A stretch of DNA of 64,000 nt from Pantoea deleyi (GTDB lineage Bacteria; Pseudomonadota; Gammaproteobacteria; Enterobacterales; Enterobacteriaceae), in the NCBI RefSeq assembly GCF_022647325.1, contig NZ_CP071406.1, positions 62,001 through 126,000 of the forward strand, written 5' to 3'. The notes under the pieces were generated by a model. That model was given only the letters and a program-made list of their open reading frames with translations. It was not told the DNA's origin and did no database searches. This document shows, in pieces, positions 36,606-44,637 of the stretch; the first letter of the stretch is position 1; the number at the start of each line of letters is the position of its first letter. The translations under genes were made by a program, and so were the position numbers.

Positions 36606-38768
36606 ATGGATTTATTTCACAAACTTAATCTGTCCTTTCGTCAGAAGCTGCCTGTTTTACGCCAGACGCAGGCCGCGGAGTGCGGCCTGACCTGTATCGG
36701 CATGATTGCCGGATTTTATGGTCACCATATTGATATGGTTTCGCTGCGCCAGCGGTTCCCCACTTCCCTGAAAGGCAGCACGCTGGCGAATGTCATGTCA
36801 TTCGCGCAGAACCTGGGCCTGGGCTGCCGCGCTGTCAGGCTGGAGCTGGAAGAGCTTGATAAGCTGAATACGCCCTGTGTGCTGCACTGGGATATGAATC
36901 ATTTCGTGGTGCTTAAGGGCGTCGCCAGAAACAAACTGATTATCCACGATCCGGCGCGCGGAGTGCGCAAAGTCCCCATGGATGAGGTTTCAGCTTCGTT
37001 TACCGGCGTGGCGCTGGAACTCTATCCGGCCTCAACCTTTGAGAAGAAGGATGAAAAGAAATCCATCTCCATGCTCAGCCTGATACGGAATGTCTCCGGG
37101 TTAGGGTCGGCCTTTATGCAGGTAGCCCTGCTCTCGCTGGCGCTGGAATTCTTCGGCATCATTACACCGTTTTATATGCAGTGGGTGATCGACCAGGTGC
37201 TGGTATCGGCGGATCGCGATTTACTGACGCTGCTCGGTGTCGCGTTTGTCTGCATCACGCTGTTTCAGAATCTGATCTCAGCGCTGCGCAGCTGGGTCAG
37301 CACCTGGTTCTCCAGCCTGCTGAGCGTGCAGTGGTCATCCAATCTTTGTGCGCATCTGCTGGGTCTTCCGCTCAACTATTTTGAGGATCGCCACGTCGGG
37401 GACATTCTTTCGCGCTTTGGCTCCATCAGTAATATTCAGAGCACGCTCACTGGGCGCTTTATATCGTCCATTTTTGATGGCGTGATGGCCATCGTGACGC
37501 TGGCCATGATTTTTACCTACAACGTGACGCTGACCTTTGTGGTGATCGCTCTGTTCATATTGTATGCCCTGATACGCTGGATCTCATTTGAACCCTTTCG
37601 TCAGGCCAATGAGGATCAGCTGATGGCGTCGGCAGTTGTGCAGTCGCAACTGCTGGAATCTATCCGCGGCGTACAGGCGATAAAACTGAATAACAAGCAG
37701 GATCTGCGCGTCTCGACCTATACCAATGAGACGGTGGAATCGACCAACAAAGGGATCACCATCCAGAAACTGTCGATTGGTTTCAGCACATTGCAGGGCA
37801 CGATTTCGGGCGTCGGCAAAATCATTCTTATCTGGCTGGCAGCGGTGCAGGTGCTGGATGGCAACTTTACCAGCGGTATGCTGGTGGCATTTATCTCCTT
37901 CTCCGATCAGTTCATCTCGCGCTCTGCCGGGCTGATCAACGCCCTTATCGAATTCAAAATGCTTCGCTTACACGGAGAACGTCTGTCCGACATTGTCCTG
38001 ACTGAGAAAGAGCAGAACATGGAAAGCCATGTCGAATTGGCGGAACAGTCAGGGCCTGTAGGTCTCGATATCAGCGACCTCTCCTTCCGCTACTCCGCCA
38101 CCGACGAAGAGATCTTTTCCGGTTTCAACCTGAGTATTGAGGCCGGAGAATCTGTCGCCATCATTGGCCCATCCGGGCAGGGAAAAACCACGCTGGCAAA
38201 ACTGATGCTGGGTCTTCTGAAGCCTGAGGCGGGCGTCATCAGCGTGGATGGCATCGACCATATTAAGCTGGGCATGACCTGCTACAGAGATCTGGTCGGC
38301 AGCGTAATGCAGAGCGATATGATGTTTGCCGGTTCCATCATGGATAACATCAGCTTCTTCGATACCAGCCTCGACAGGAATCAGGTCGAGAGAGCGGCCC
38401 GCATCGCCCAGATTCATGACGACATTATTGCGATGCCGATGGGCTATAACAGCATGGTCGGTGACATGGGTTCGTCGCTCTCGGGCGGACAGGTTCAGCG
38501 CGTTATTCTGGCCCGTGCGCTTTATCGCCAGCCACGGCTGCTCATCCTTGACGAGGCGACCAGCCATCTGGATGTGGCCAGAGAGAGCGCCATTAATGAT
38601 GCCATCAGGCAGATGAGTATGACGCGCGTCATCATTGCACATCGTCCGGAGACGATACTAAGCGCAGATCGGATCATTCACATCCACCGCCACGGCGTAA
38701 AAGAGATATCCAAAACGGACTTTGTGGCACTAATTAACTCTTCTCAGGTTCAACCATCAGCCAGCTAA
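36606..38768 (+). CDS. C39 peptidase-containing ABC transporter (CvaB-like bacteriocin exporter)
   Basis: 720 residues, slightly over the CvaB length. Domain order: C39 peptidase (1-140) with catalytic Cys26 in QAAECGLTC, His99 in HWDMNHFVVLKG and Asp115 in IIHDPARG; a six-helix ABC transmembrane domain (about 155-440); and a nucleotide-binding domain with Walker A GPSGQGKTT, signature LSGGQVQRV and Walker B RLLILDEATSHLD. Such proteins cut double-glycine leaders and export the mature peptide through the HlyD/TolC conduit. All catalytic residues are intact, so both SGG and SGA leaders of the two microcin-like genes are plausible substrates. Followed by the DUF1795 gene and the microcin. Confidence 0.95.
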   Translation: MDLFHKLNLSFRQKLPVLRQTQAAECGLTCIGMIAGFYGHHIDMVSLRQRFPTSLKGSTLANVMSFAQNLGLGCRAVRLELEELDKLNTPCVLHWDMNHFVVLKGVARNKLIIHDPARGVRKVPMDEVSASFTGVALELYPASTFEKKDEKKSISMLSLIRNVSGLGSAFMQVALLSLALEFFGIITPFYMQWVIDQVLVSADRDLLTLLGVAFVCITLFQNLISALRSWVSTWFSSLLSVQWSSNLCAHLLGLPLNYFEDRHVGDILSRFGSISNIQSTLTGRFISSIFDGVMAIVTLAMIFTYNVTLTFVVIALFILYALIRWISFEPFRQANEDQLMASAVVQSQLLESIRGVQAIKLNNKQDLRVSTYTNETVESTNKGITIQKLSIGFSTLQGTISGVGKIILIWLAAVQVLDGNFTSGMLVAFISFSDQFISRSAGLINALIEFKMLRLHGERLSDIVLTEKEQNMESHVELAEQSGPVGLDISDLSFRYSATDEEIFSGFNLSIEAGESVAIIGPSGQGKTTLAKLMLGLLKPEAGVISVDGIDHIKLGMTCYRDLVGSVMQSDMMFAGSIMDNISFFDTSLDRNQVERAARIAQIHDDIIAMPMGYNSMVGDMGSSLSGGQVQRVILARALYRQPRLLILDEATSHLDVARESAINDAIRQMSMTRVIIAHRPETILSADRIIHIHRHGVKEISKTDFVALINSSQVQPSAS

Positions 38769-38814
38769 GACGGGCCGCACTGCGCCTGTCTGACCATTAC
38801 ATCAAGGAGCCAGT

Positions 38815-39252
38815 ATGAATAACAGCTTAATCTGCGTGGAAGGCACCCTCCGTTTTGACGAGGAAATCAAAACGCAGACAATTAACATGATCATGTTTAA
38901 GCATGGGCAGCAGATTACCGTCAACCGGGACACACTTCCGGCCGGCAGCACATTTTTCGGCCATATTTCACAACAGATCGCGAATGCCGAAAAGATTCTC
39001 AATAATTTCAGCCTCGTCAAAATGGATGAAGTCAAAGACGGGACCTTTTTTACAGATACCCTACAGACCATCTATACTTTCTCACCCAGCCCGGTCACTG
39101 ATAATCGTATCTGGCAGGTCACCTGCTCCTGTCTTATTTCAGCCAATGAGATCATTAACTTCGGGTCGATGTATCCGGACGAGACCTCAATGAAAAATGA
39201 AATGCACAGGTTAGAACACTGTGTAAAAAACTTTTCGCCAAAAATAAGTTAA
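38815..39252 (+). CDS. DUF1795/DcrB-fold protein, Eag-chaperone-like, in a microcin cluster
   Basis: 145 residues, no signal peptide, so cytoplasmic. The pattern matches DUF1795: an N-terminal strand pair (GTLRFDEEIKTQTINMIMF), then ITVNRDTLPAGSTFFGHISQQ (family form: xSRDxLPxGxxLxxYxxRQ), an amphipathic helix IANAEKILNNF and a closing helix NEMHRLEHCVKNF. DUF1795 proteins of type VI secretion (Eag/EagR/EagT) shield transmembrane helices of effectors before export. Here the gene lies between the peptidase-ABC exporter (46 bases) and the glycine-zipper microcin (173 bases), AAGGAG-like sites included. I infer a chaperone keeping the hydrophobic precursor soluble for delivery. Immunity is a less likely alternative because there is no membrane segment. 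Confidence 0.7.
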   Translation: MNNSLICVEGTLRFDEEIKTQTINMIMFKHGQQITVNRDTLPAGSTFFGHISQQIANAEKILNNFSLVKMDEVKDGTFFTDTLQTIYTFSPSPVTDNRIWQVTCSCLISANEIINFGSMYPDETSMKNEMHRLEHCVKNFSPKIS

Positions 39253-39315
39253 TTAATTTAACATATAATCGTAAAGGAGATTAAATTAAATCATTCAACG
39301 CCACCATTGCTCTAA

Positions 39316-39361
39316 AAATAGAAATGGTTCTATTTCAGCTCATTCACGTTAAATGCATAAT
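39316..39361 (+). promoter_or_regulatory. Activator-type palindrome and -10 of the microcin gene
   Basis: AAATAGAA and TTCTATTT form a perfect eight-base inverted repeat around ATGG (39316-39335). After TTCTAT, 19 bases lead to ATGCAT overlapping the -10-like CATAAT (39356-39361). The orphan microcin-like gene has the same core dyad, spacing and ATGCAT. The dyad centre falls near -42, the class II activator position, and the -35 region is otherwise poor (TTTCAG). The start codon is about 65 bases after the -10. A separate TATAAT at 39264-39269 may be an additional upstream promoter. Confidence 0.6.
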
Positions 39362-39369
39362 TAACGCCG

Positions 39370-39396
39370 TCAGTTAATAACAGAAACATTAACTGA
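39370..39396 (+). other. Perfect hairpin in the microcin 5' leader
   Basis: TCAGTTAAT and ATTAACTGA form a nine-pair stem with a nine-base loop. It would lie within a few bases of the transcript 5' end if the -10 at 39356 is used, so it may stabilise the mRNA or act as an operator. The orphan gene has a smaller GTTAA/TTAAC hairpin in its leader. Confidence 0.5.
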
Positions 39397-39425
39397 CTCC
39401 GATAATTAATTTAAGGGAATATAAA

Positions 39426-39758
39426 GTGCGTGATTTAAATATGATGGAAATTGAAGCGGTATCAGGGGCTGGCTTCTGGAGCGCGTTTAACAGTGCAATC
39501 CTCGGTGCAGTGGGTGCCGGAAGCGCCGGTGCAATCATCGGCGGTATGCATGGTGGTGACGGCGGTGGCATTCTGGGTGTCGGAGCAATCGGTCAGCTGG
39601 TCGGTATGCTGGGTGGCGGCCTGATCGGGGTGGTGGCCGGCTCCGTCGGTGGCTGGATTGTAGGCTGGAGTGATCCCGCAACCGTCATTGCCCTGGTCAC
39701 GCAGTTCTTCAGCAACGCCTCTAGCGGTCTTTTCCATAACGGTCCGGCGGCTAAGTAA
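39426..39758 (+). CDS. Class II microcin-like peptide precursor
   Basis: 110 residues from GTG 39426, with TAAGGGA seven bases upstream. The leader MRDLNMMEIEAVSGA is of the class II microcin type, ending Gly-Ala, as also found in microcin N-type leaders. Cleavage would release about 95 residues starting GFWSAFNSAIL. The mature peptide is rich in glycine-zipper motifs (HGGDGGGILGVG, GQLVGMLGGGLIGVVAG, GSVGGWIVGW), then an SDP turn and an amphipathic tail. It is clearly homologous to the orphan peptide at 2792-3106 along its whole length. Exporter genes lie immediately upstream. A pore-forming or membrane-disrupting antibacterial activity is inferred from class knowledge. No Ser-rich siderophore-attachment C-terminus is present. 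Confidence 0.85.
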   Translation: MRDLNMMEIEAVSGAGFWSAFNSAILGAVGAGSAGAIIGGMHGGDGGGILGVGAIGQLVGMLGGGLIGVVAGSVGGWIVGWSDPATVIALVTQFFSNASSGLFHNGPAAK

Positions 39759-39787
39759 TCTGAGCAGATTGATAACGTAACGGGATC

Positions 39788-39818
39788 AAAGGGGTGCTGG
39801 TAAAGCTCCCCTTTTTTT
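39788..39818 (+). terminator. Rho-independent terminator of the microcin gene
   Basis: AAAGGGG and CCCCTTT form a seven-pair stem with a thirteen-base loop, followed by a run of T. It lies 29 bases after the stop codon and closes the cluster without a downstream immunity gene. Confidence 0.85.
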
Positions 39819-40483
39819 AATGGTTTATGATGCCCGGACGCTGTCGACAGGCTGAAGAACGCGGATTGAAAGAGCCGGTCTTCACTTTCTCGGTTTTCCT
39901 CTTAAACGAAACATCTGCGGCCAGAACAGGCAGATGAGAGAGGTGAAAATCTGTCGATTCTGGCCAGTACTCAGGAGGCTTCACACGCTTAAAACCAGAG
40001 GATAGGACCGGGACAGGCCAGAACTCACTTTTATGATTCAGGCATTATTCAATTAACGTCCCGCACTCTTAGCGCGTCCGGAATCAGCGATGTTGATAGT
40101 CTGAATATCGTCAAAATGACAACTCATTTTTTTCGTCTCTCTCGGGTTTCAGGCTCGATTGATGCAGGCGCGGCAAGAACAGTGAATGAGCAGATCGGTA
40201 TCAGTCTCAACAGCATTAATATCATCAGCCTGATTAAAAGGACGAATATTCTGCCATTCTGTACAGTCAGCAGCGCGATCAGAAAGAAGTTAAATCTGGT
40301 AACTGCGATGAAATGATGCTTATTAAAAAAGATCTGTATTCACTAAATGGGCCTTTCTGCTGCCCGCCACGGGATAAAAGCATTGCCAAATGAGAATAGA
40401 ATATTAGAAATTTACATCTCTTTAAGATAACTCCAGAACTATGAAAAAAGTTAAACTGTTTTCTTTATGCCAGGCACATTCAG
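39819..40483. other. Intergenic region after the microcin, no immunity gene seen
   Basis: About 660 bases. The only frame of note, 40116-40316 (66 codons), has no ribosome site, no membrane helix and no resemblance to immunity proteins. The last 150 bases are AT-rich and probably hold the promoter of the MarT-like gene. Confidence 0.4.
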
Positions 40484-41383
40484 ATGCATAACTATTACAT
40501 CATCAATGGCTTCATTGAGTTTCATCCCGCAACCAGTACACTGCGAAACCTTAACGACCCGGAAAAGGTGGTGGTCCTGAACTCTCCTGCAGGTCGCTGT
40601 CTGTTGTTGTTAATCAACAGGTATGACACGATCGTGACGCAGCAGGAGTTTATGGAGATTGTCTGGGAAAAAAATGGCATGCTGGTTTCGCCCAATACTT
40701 TCTACCAGAACATTTCAATTCTGCGCAAAGGATTAAGAAAAGCCGGTCTGTCTGTAGATCCTGTTGTGACGATTCCTCGGGTCGGGCTGACGCTGGCCAA
40801 TGGCACCGAAATCAGAAAACGCAGCGGCGAAGAATCTGAAACTGATAGCCCCGGGAGCGTCGCTTCTGATGGAGAGCAATCTCCTGAAACTGCATTACAG
40901 GAGCGAAAGAGCCTGTTACATTCCCCTGAAGCAGTAGAGGCCGACACGCCCACGCCCCCCACCGAACCGCCACTCCCCGACAGCTCTATAAAAATCCCCC
41001 GCTCTGCAATAGCTTACCGAAACGCATCCTGTGTGCTGCTGTGGACCGCCGGGCTTATAACCATCGCTTTACTGGCCATGACAGTGAATTTTTACAGAAG
41101 CAGTGACAATAACCGACACTACTTCAGTAAATATTTTTTTCTGGCTCACGCTAACGGTTGTCACGTTTTTTTCGACAGTAAAAACACAACGCCGGATACC
41201 CGAATCAGGGTGATGAAGCTGGTTGAGCAGCTGGAGAGTTCCTGCAGCAATTATCCCTGGGTCTACATCACCTACTATTACATGCTGCCCCGGATTTCGG
41301 TTATCCGCTGCAACAGGCAGATGGAACAGCCAAATACCTGTATCTCAGATTACTATTTCAGAGGCCTGGAACAGAGTGATTAA
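40484..41383 (+). CDS. MarT/CadC/ToxR-like membrane-bound transcription regulator
   Basis: 299 residues. An N-terminal OmpR-type winged helix (residues 20-108) contains LLLLINRYDTIVTQQEFMEIVW and NTFYQNISILRKGLRKAG, ending TIPRVGLTL as in CadC/ToxR. A Pro/Ser/Glu-rich linker, one transmembrane helix (about 187-205, VLLWTAGLITIALLAMTVNF) and a roughly 90-residue periplasmic part with several cysteines follow. It would bind DNA from the membrane and sense the periplasm. The following FidL-like gene overlaps its stop by eight bases, the same pairing as MarT-FidL in Salmonella, where MarT activates an autotransporter adhesin. Targets here may include the adjacent microcin or fimbriae. This is inference. 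Confidence 0.82.
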   Translation: MHNYYIINGFIEFHPATSTLRNLNDPEKVVVLNSPAGRCLLLLINRYDTIVTQQEFMEIVWEKNGMLVSPNTFYQNISILRKGLRKAGLSVDPVVTIPRVGLTLANGTEIRKRSGEESETDSPGSVASDGEQSPETALQERKSLLHSPEAVEADTPTPPTEPPLPDSSIKIPRSAIAYRNASCVLLWTAGLITIALLAMTVNFYRSSDNNRHYFSKYFFLAHANGCHVFFDSKNTTPDTRIRVMKLVEQLESSCSNYPWVYITYYYMLPRISVIRCNRQMEQPNTCISDYYFRGLEQSD

Positions 41384-41858
41384 GAAACTCGTGGGGGCGC
41401 TGTTATGTGCCATCATCATCTCTGAGAGTCTGTATTTATTCAATGCGTATCTTCAGCGTGAGCAAATCGATAGCTTTAACTGCACTGCAAACCAGCTCAA
41501 ACATTACAGCAACGAAACTTATTACCTTACGCTTAATTTCATCGTACGCAGCAACTTTGGCCTGGTGCACATAACAGGACATTCCGATAAAAATCCTGAA
41601 AAGATCGTGAACCGTAAGATCTCTTTTAAACTGCAGCGTAATCGCGATCTCTATTATATGGTTTCGCAAAAAAATATCAGACTGCCGGATGACAACATCA
41701 GTGATGAAGAGTTGAGCCTTTATGTTCCGGCTTTTTTTGTCACTTCAGGCAGTGATATCTATATGCAGATCCTGAAACAGAACAACAGAAACTTTCTCTT
41801 TAAGGTGGAATCGATTCCTACCTATGTGTGCAATTCTGATAACGGCAAAGGCCACTGA
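41376..41858 (+). CDS. FidL-like inner-membrane protein
   Basis: 160 residues from GTG 41376; the longer frame upstream is shadow of the preceding gene. One N-terminal transmembrane helix (LVGALLCAIIISESLYLFNA) and a periplasmic domain with two cysteines (FNCTANQL near the start, PTYVCNSD at the end) follow. The pattern (short Cys segment, strand-rich middle with RKISFKLQRNRDLYYMVS, closing Cys) matches FidL-like proteins encoded beside MarT-like regulators. Its role is likely to be a periplasmic partner modulating the regulator, by analogy to ToxS-type partners. A less likely idea is membrane-anchored microcin immunity. Confidence 0.7.
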   Translation: MIKKLVGALLCAIIISESLYLFNAYLQREQIDSFNCTANQLKHYSNETYYLTLNFIVRSNFGLVHITGHSDKNPEKIVNRKISFKLQRNRDLYYMVSQKNIRLPDDNISDEELSLYVPAFFVTSGSDIYMQILKQNNRNFLFKVESIPTYVCNSDNGKGH

Positions 41859-41890
41859 AAGAGCACAGACGCTATTCACATTAAAGAAAG

Positions 41891-41923
41891 AAATCGAGGC
41901 CCCGCGCAGTGGCCTCGATTTTT
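41891..41923. terminator. Bidirectional terminator between two FidL-like genes
   Basis: AAATCGAGGCC and GGCCTCGATTT form an eleven-pair perfect stem with a nine-base loop. T-runs occur on the plus side (TTTTT) and A-runs on the other, fitting termination in both directions. Confidence 0.9.
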
Positions 41924-41950
41924 GCCTTTCTCTGCTCGCCTGTTATCCGC

Positions 41951-42442
41951 TCAGTAACGCTCACAGGTAAAGAGATAGGAAAGCGGCCCGCTGATGAGGT
42001 AGCTCTTATCATCTACTTTTGTGAGATCCAGTTGCAGATAGGTCGGATCCAGCGTGATTTCTGAAAACAGCAAATTAAATATGGCATCCGGTGTTGTATC
42101 GTTGGTTGCGGTCACGATGGTTCTGATTTTATAGCGATAGGTGTTGCTCTCTATTCTGTTACCACTGCTCAACGCGATGCGCCGGTTAAGTACCGTTACG
42201 GCGTCACCGGCCGTCACCTGACCGTTCAGCAGAAGATAACCTGAATGCGGGTCGATAAAACGCAGGTCCTGTGAGACATAGAAGTCCAGGCGTTTACCTT
42301 CGTGACGGCTGAGGTCATAGCGGCTGAATGCTGAGCAGCGAAAAGGCAGATCGTTATCCTGACGTTTAAACATCACACCTGCGATAACGGCCACTAACAG
42401 GGTCAGTGACAGCGTTATTGTCACAATGACGCTCCGTTTCAA
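41951..42442 (-). CDS. FidL-like inner-membrane protein (second copy)
   Basis: 163 residues. An N-terminal helix (VIVTITLSLTLLVAVIAGVMF) anchors a periplasmic domain: FRCSAFSRYDLSRHEGKRLDF, a beta-rich centre with GYLLLNGQVTAGD, and SGPLSYLFTCERY at the end. The cysteine positions and LLNGQV-type strand are characteristic of FidL-like proteins. Its ATG overlaps the stop of the upstream MarT-like gene by four bases, so they are translationally coupled. It is only distantly similar to the FidL-like protein at 41376. Confidence 0.78.
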   Translation of the reverse strand: MKRSVIVTITLSLTLLVAVIAGVMFKRQDNDLPFRCSAFSRYDLSRHEGKRLDFYVSQDLRFIDPHSGYLLLNGQVTAGDAVTVLNRRIALSSGNRIESNTYRYKIRTIVTATNDTTPDAIFNLLFSEITLDPTYLQLDLTKVDDKSYLISGPLSYLFTCERY

Positions 42443-43260
42443 TTCATTCTCCAGTCAAGGTAGTAGAAGTTGTCGCAGGAAATGATGTGGCCATCACTGT
42501 TCAGGTTGCAGGCAGAAAGAATGGTTCTGCCATAATTGGTCGTGTTAAAGGAGGGATTCTTATCAAAATAGATCCGCCTTCCCGGCACGCAGGATTGCTT
42601 GTTTTCCCGGAGCATCTGCAGAATCTGTTTATCCAGCGACTGCTTCTCAAACACATCCAGGCCCTGGATAATGACGGCCTCGCAGCCTCCGTCCAGTCTG
42701 ATGGTACTCATCGATGAACGCTTTCCGAAGAGATTATGCGCAGTGTAGTAGCCATAAGCACCAGCCAGAACAGCCAGCACTACCAGGCCAGACACTACCT
42801 GTCTGAAGGAGATCAGAGGCTTTTTGTCCGCCGGGAGGGTGAGTTCTGGCACATCAACTACATCCTCACGATTAACCCCTTCCTCCGCCTGATCTTCCGT
42901 CTGAGCCTCTGAGTCCGCGAGTACAGGAGGAGATTCGCGTTCTATTTTTATCTCGGTATTTAACCGGATGCCAATCCTGGGAATGGTGATAATCAGATTT
43001 TCACAGCCATAGGCTGCCAGCGCCCTGCGCAGAATACTCAGATACTGATTCAGATTACTGTTTGATCCCCGCAGACCATATTTATCCCAGACCTCAGTCA
43101 GCAGAGTCTCACGCGCCAGTATTTCGCCCTGAGAATTCAGCAGCTGCTCAAACAATCTGCCGGATGAAATGCTCAGGCTCAGCGTCTCCTCAGTGGGAAT
43201 ATGGCTCAGCGTGCAGTCATCGGAGTTGTAAGCAATCTGGTCATCGATAATGTAAATCAT
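42439..43260 (-). CDS. MarT/CadC-like membrane-bound transcription regulator (second copy)
   Basis: 273 residues from the ATG at 43260, chosen because it aligns with the start of the first MarT-like protein. The longer frame adds 30 residues without family support, and a GTG at 43293 is also possible. The winged helix includes ISSGRLFEQLLNSQGEILAR, TLLTEVWDKYG and NLNQYLSILRRALAAYG, ending TIPRIGIRL. An acidic linker, one transmembrane helix (about 157-175, VVSGLVVLAVLAGAYGYY) and a periplasmic domain with four cysteines follow. Together with its FidL-like partner it forms a regulator pair convergent with the pair to its left. Targets are unknown. Confidence 0.82.
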   Translation of the reverse strand: MIYIIDDQIAYNSDDCTLSHIPTEETLSLSISSGRLFEQLLNSQGEILARETLLTEVWDKYGLRGSNSNLNQYLSILRRALAAYGCENLIITIPRIGIRLNTEIKIERESPPVLADSEAQTEDQAEEGVNREDVVDVPELTLPADKKPLISFRQVVSGLVVLAVLAGAYGYYTAHNLFGKRSSMSTIRLDGGCEAVIIQGLDVFEKQSLDKQILQMLRENKQSCVPGRRIYFDKNPSFNTTNYGRTILSACNLNSDGHIISCDNFYYLDWRMN

Positions 43261-43705
43261 TAAGAATTCACTGGATTTATGCTCATTTCTCACAGTATAA
43301 ATCAGCTTATTTAAAGAAGCACCTGGGAGACAATATAAGCGGAAAGGCATCAGAACCGGGCGTTCAGGCCGGAGAAGCAGCCTGTATTGTTTATTTGAAT
43401 CAGCGACGACAGTTATGACGCGTTAGCTAAAAAACTGCCGATTTAATGACTCATGTGCCTGCCAGAGCGCGCCCCGGTCGTGGCTGATTTATTGCGCAGG
43501 TCAGAGATCCCTTCTTTCAACCCTGGGTTCGCCTCATGATCAACGGCCCTTTCCGGCTGACGGCCGGGAAGGACCGTTGTCTCAGCCGGCAGAGGAATCC
43601 CGAAGAATCTGCACCTTTCCTGACAAAAATGGCCAGCGCCGCGCAGCCTGACGATTTTTAGCCGCACTACAATTAACCGGGAGAAAATCACCTTCGGGGA
43701 CATCA
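43261..43705. other. Intergenic region upstream of MarT-like and ROK genes
   Basis: About 445 bases between divergent genes. No gene was recognised; minus frames here are shadows running into the ROK gene. The left 120 bases are AT-rich, a likely promoter for the minus-strand regulator. The ROK gene has only a weak GGGGAC ribosome site. Confidence 0.35.
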
Positions 43706-44602
43706 ATGAAAATTGCAGCTTTCGATATTGGCGGGACTTCATTAAAAATGGGTGTTGTGGACGACAGGGGAAACATCCTTGCCAGCGACAGTGCGGATAT
43801 TTCACACAATGCACGCGACAGAATACTGCAAGACATGCTGGCCTGGCTGGAAAAGAATCCTGGCTGTGCGGGCATCGCCGTCAGCACGCCCGGTTATGTC
43901 GATGCCGACGCCGGATTTATCGCCATGGGCGGCACGATCCGTGACTTTGACCAGTTTCATCTGAGCCAGTGGCTGACGGAAAAAACGTCGCTGCCTGCCA
44001 CGGTGGAAAATGATGCACATTGCGCCCTGCTGGCGGAGCAGTGGCTGGGTAAAGCCACAAAGCTGAATGATTTTCTGATGTTAACGATTGGTACCGGATT
44101 AGGCGGCGCGGCGTTCTGTAACGGCGCACTGATCCGCGGAGGCCGGAATCGGGCGGGTGAGTTTGGCTGTCTGCTCACTTCGCGTCCCACCAGCAGCGAT
44201 ATCGAACGCCACACCATGAGCCAGAGCTGTACCATGACGGCACTGCGAAAAAACTACAGTCAGCTGCAAGGGCTGGCCATCGATGACGTCACGGGTAAAG
44301 ACGTTTTCGATGCGTATGAGCGAAATGAAGACGCTGCCCGGCAGAGTGTCGCTCAGTTCTACCAGGATCTTGCAGCCTGCTTATACAACCTGTTCAGCGT
44401 CTTTGATCCGCAGATGATTTTTATCGGGGGAGGAATTACAGCCCGCGAGCCATTTCTGGCGGAGCTGGGTGCGGAGCTGGCAAAATATGATCTGGATATT
44501 CACATCGATGCCGCCACCTATGGCAATGACTCCGGCATGCTGGGGGCAACCTGGAATTTTCTGCAGCGCCAGTCGCCCGCCGAAACACTAAAAAATGGCT
44601 GA
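43706..44602 (+). CDS. ROK-family sugar kinase
   Basis: 298 residues. It opens with the phosphate-binding motif AAFDIGGTSLKMGVVD and continues with IAVSTPGYVD, VENDAHCALLAEQWLG (catalytic Asp region), LTIGTGLGGAAF (second phosphate loop) and FIGGGITARE (adenosine motif). These features place it in ROK kinases, which phosphorylate glucose, N-acetylmannosamine, beta-glucosides or similar sugars with ATP. The zinc-binding CxCGxxGCxE segment of most ROK members is absent; here the region reads GGRNRAGEFGCL, as in the BglK-like branch. There is no adjacent transporter or hydrolase gene to indicate the sugar. Confidence 0.85.
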   Translation: MKIAAFDIGGTSLKMGVVDDRGNILASDSADISHNARDRILQDMLAWLEKNPGCAGIAVSTPGYVDADAGFIAMGGTIRDFDQFHLSQWLTEKTSLPATVENDAHCALLAEQWLGKATKLNDFLMLTIGTGLGGAAFCNGALIRGGRNRAGEFGCLLTSRPTSSDIERHTMSQSCTMTALRKNYSQLQGLAIDDVTGKDVFDAYERNEDAARQSVAQFYQDLAACLYNLFSVFDPQMIFIGGGITAREPFLAELGAELAKYDLDIHIDAATYGNDSGMLGATWNFLQRQSPAETLKNG

Positions 44603-44637
44603 AATACCGATATCAGTATAACCAGCCCGGTTCAGGC

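Noticed and set aside
38815..39252. Type VI secretion locus, suggested by the DUF1795 protein
   Set aside because: No Hcp, VgrG, PAAR or sheath gene is present; the neighbours are type I secretion genes.
40116..40316. 66-codon plus frame as possible microcin immunity gene
   Set aside because: No ribosome site, no membrane helix, no resemblance to immunity proteins, and no coding character.
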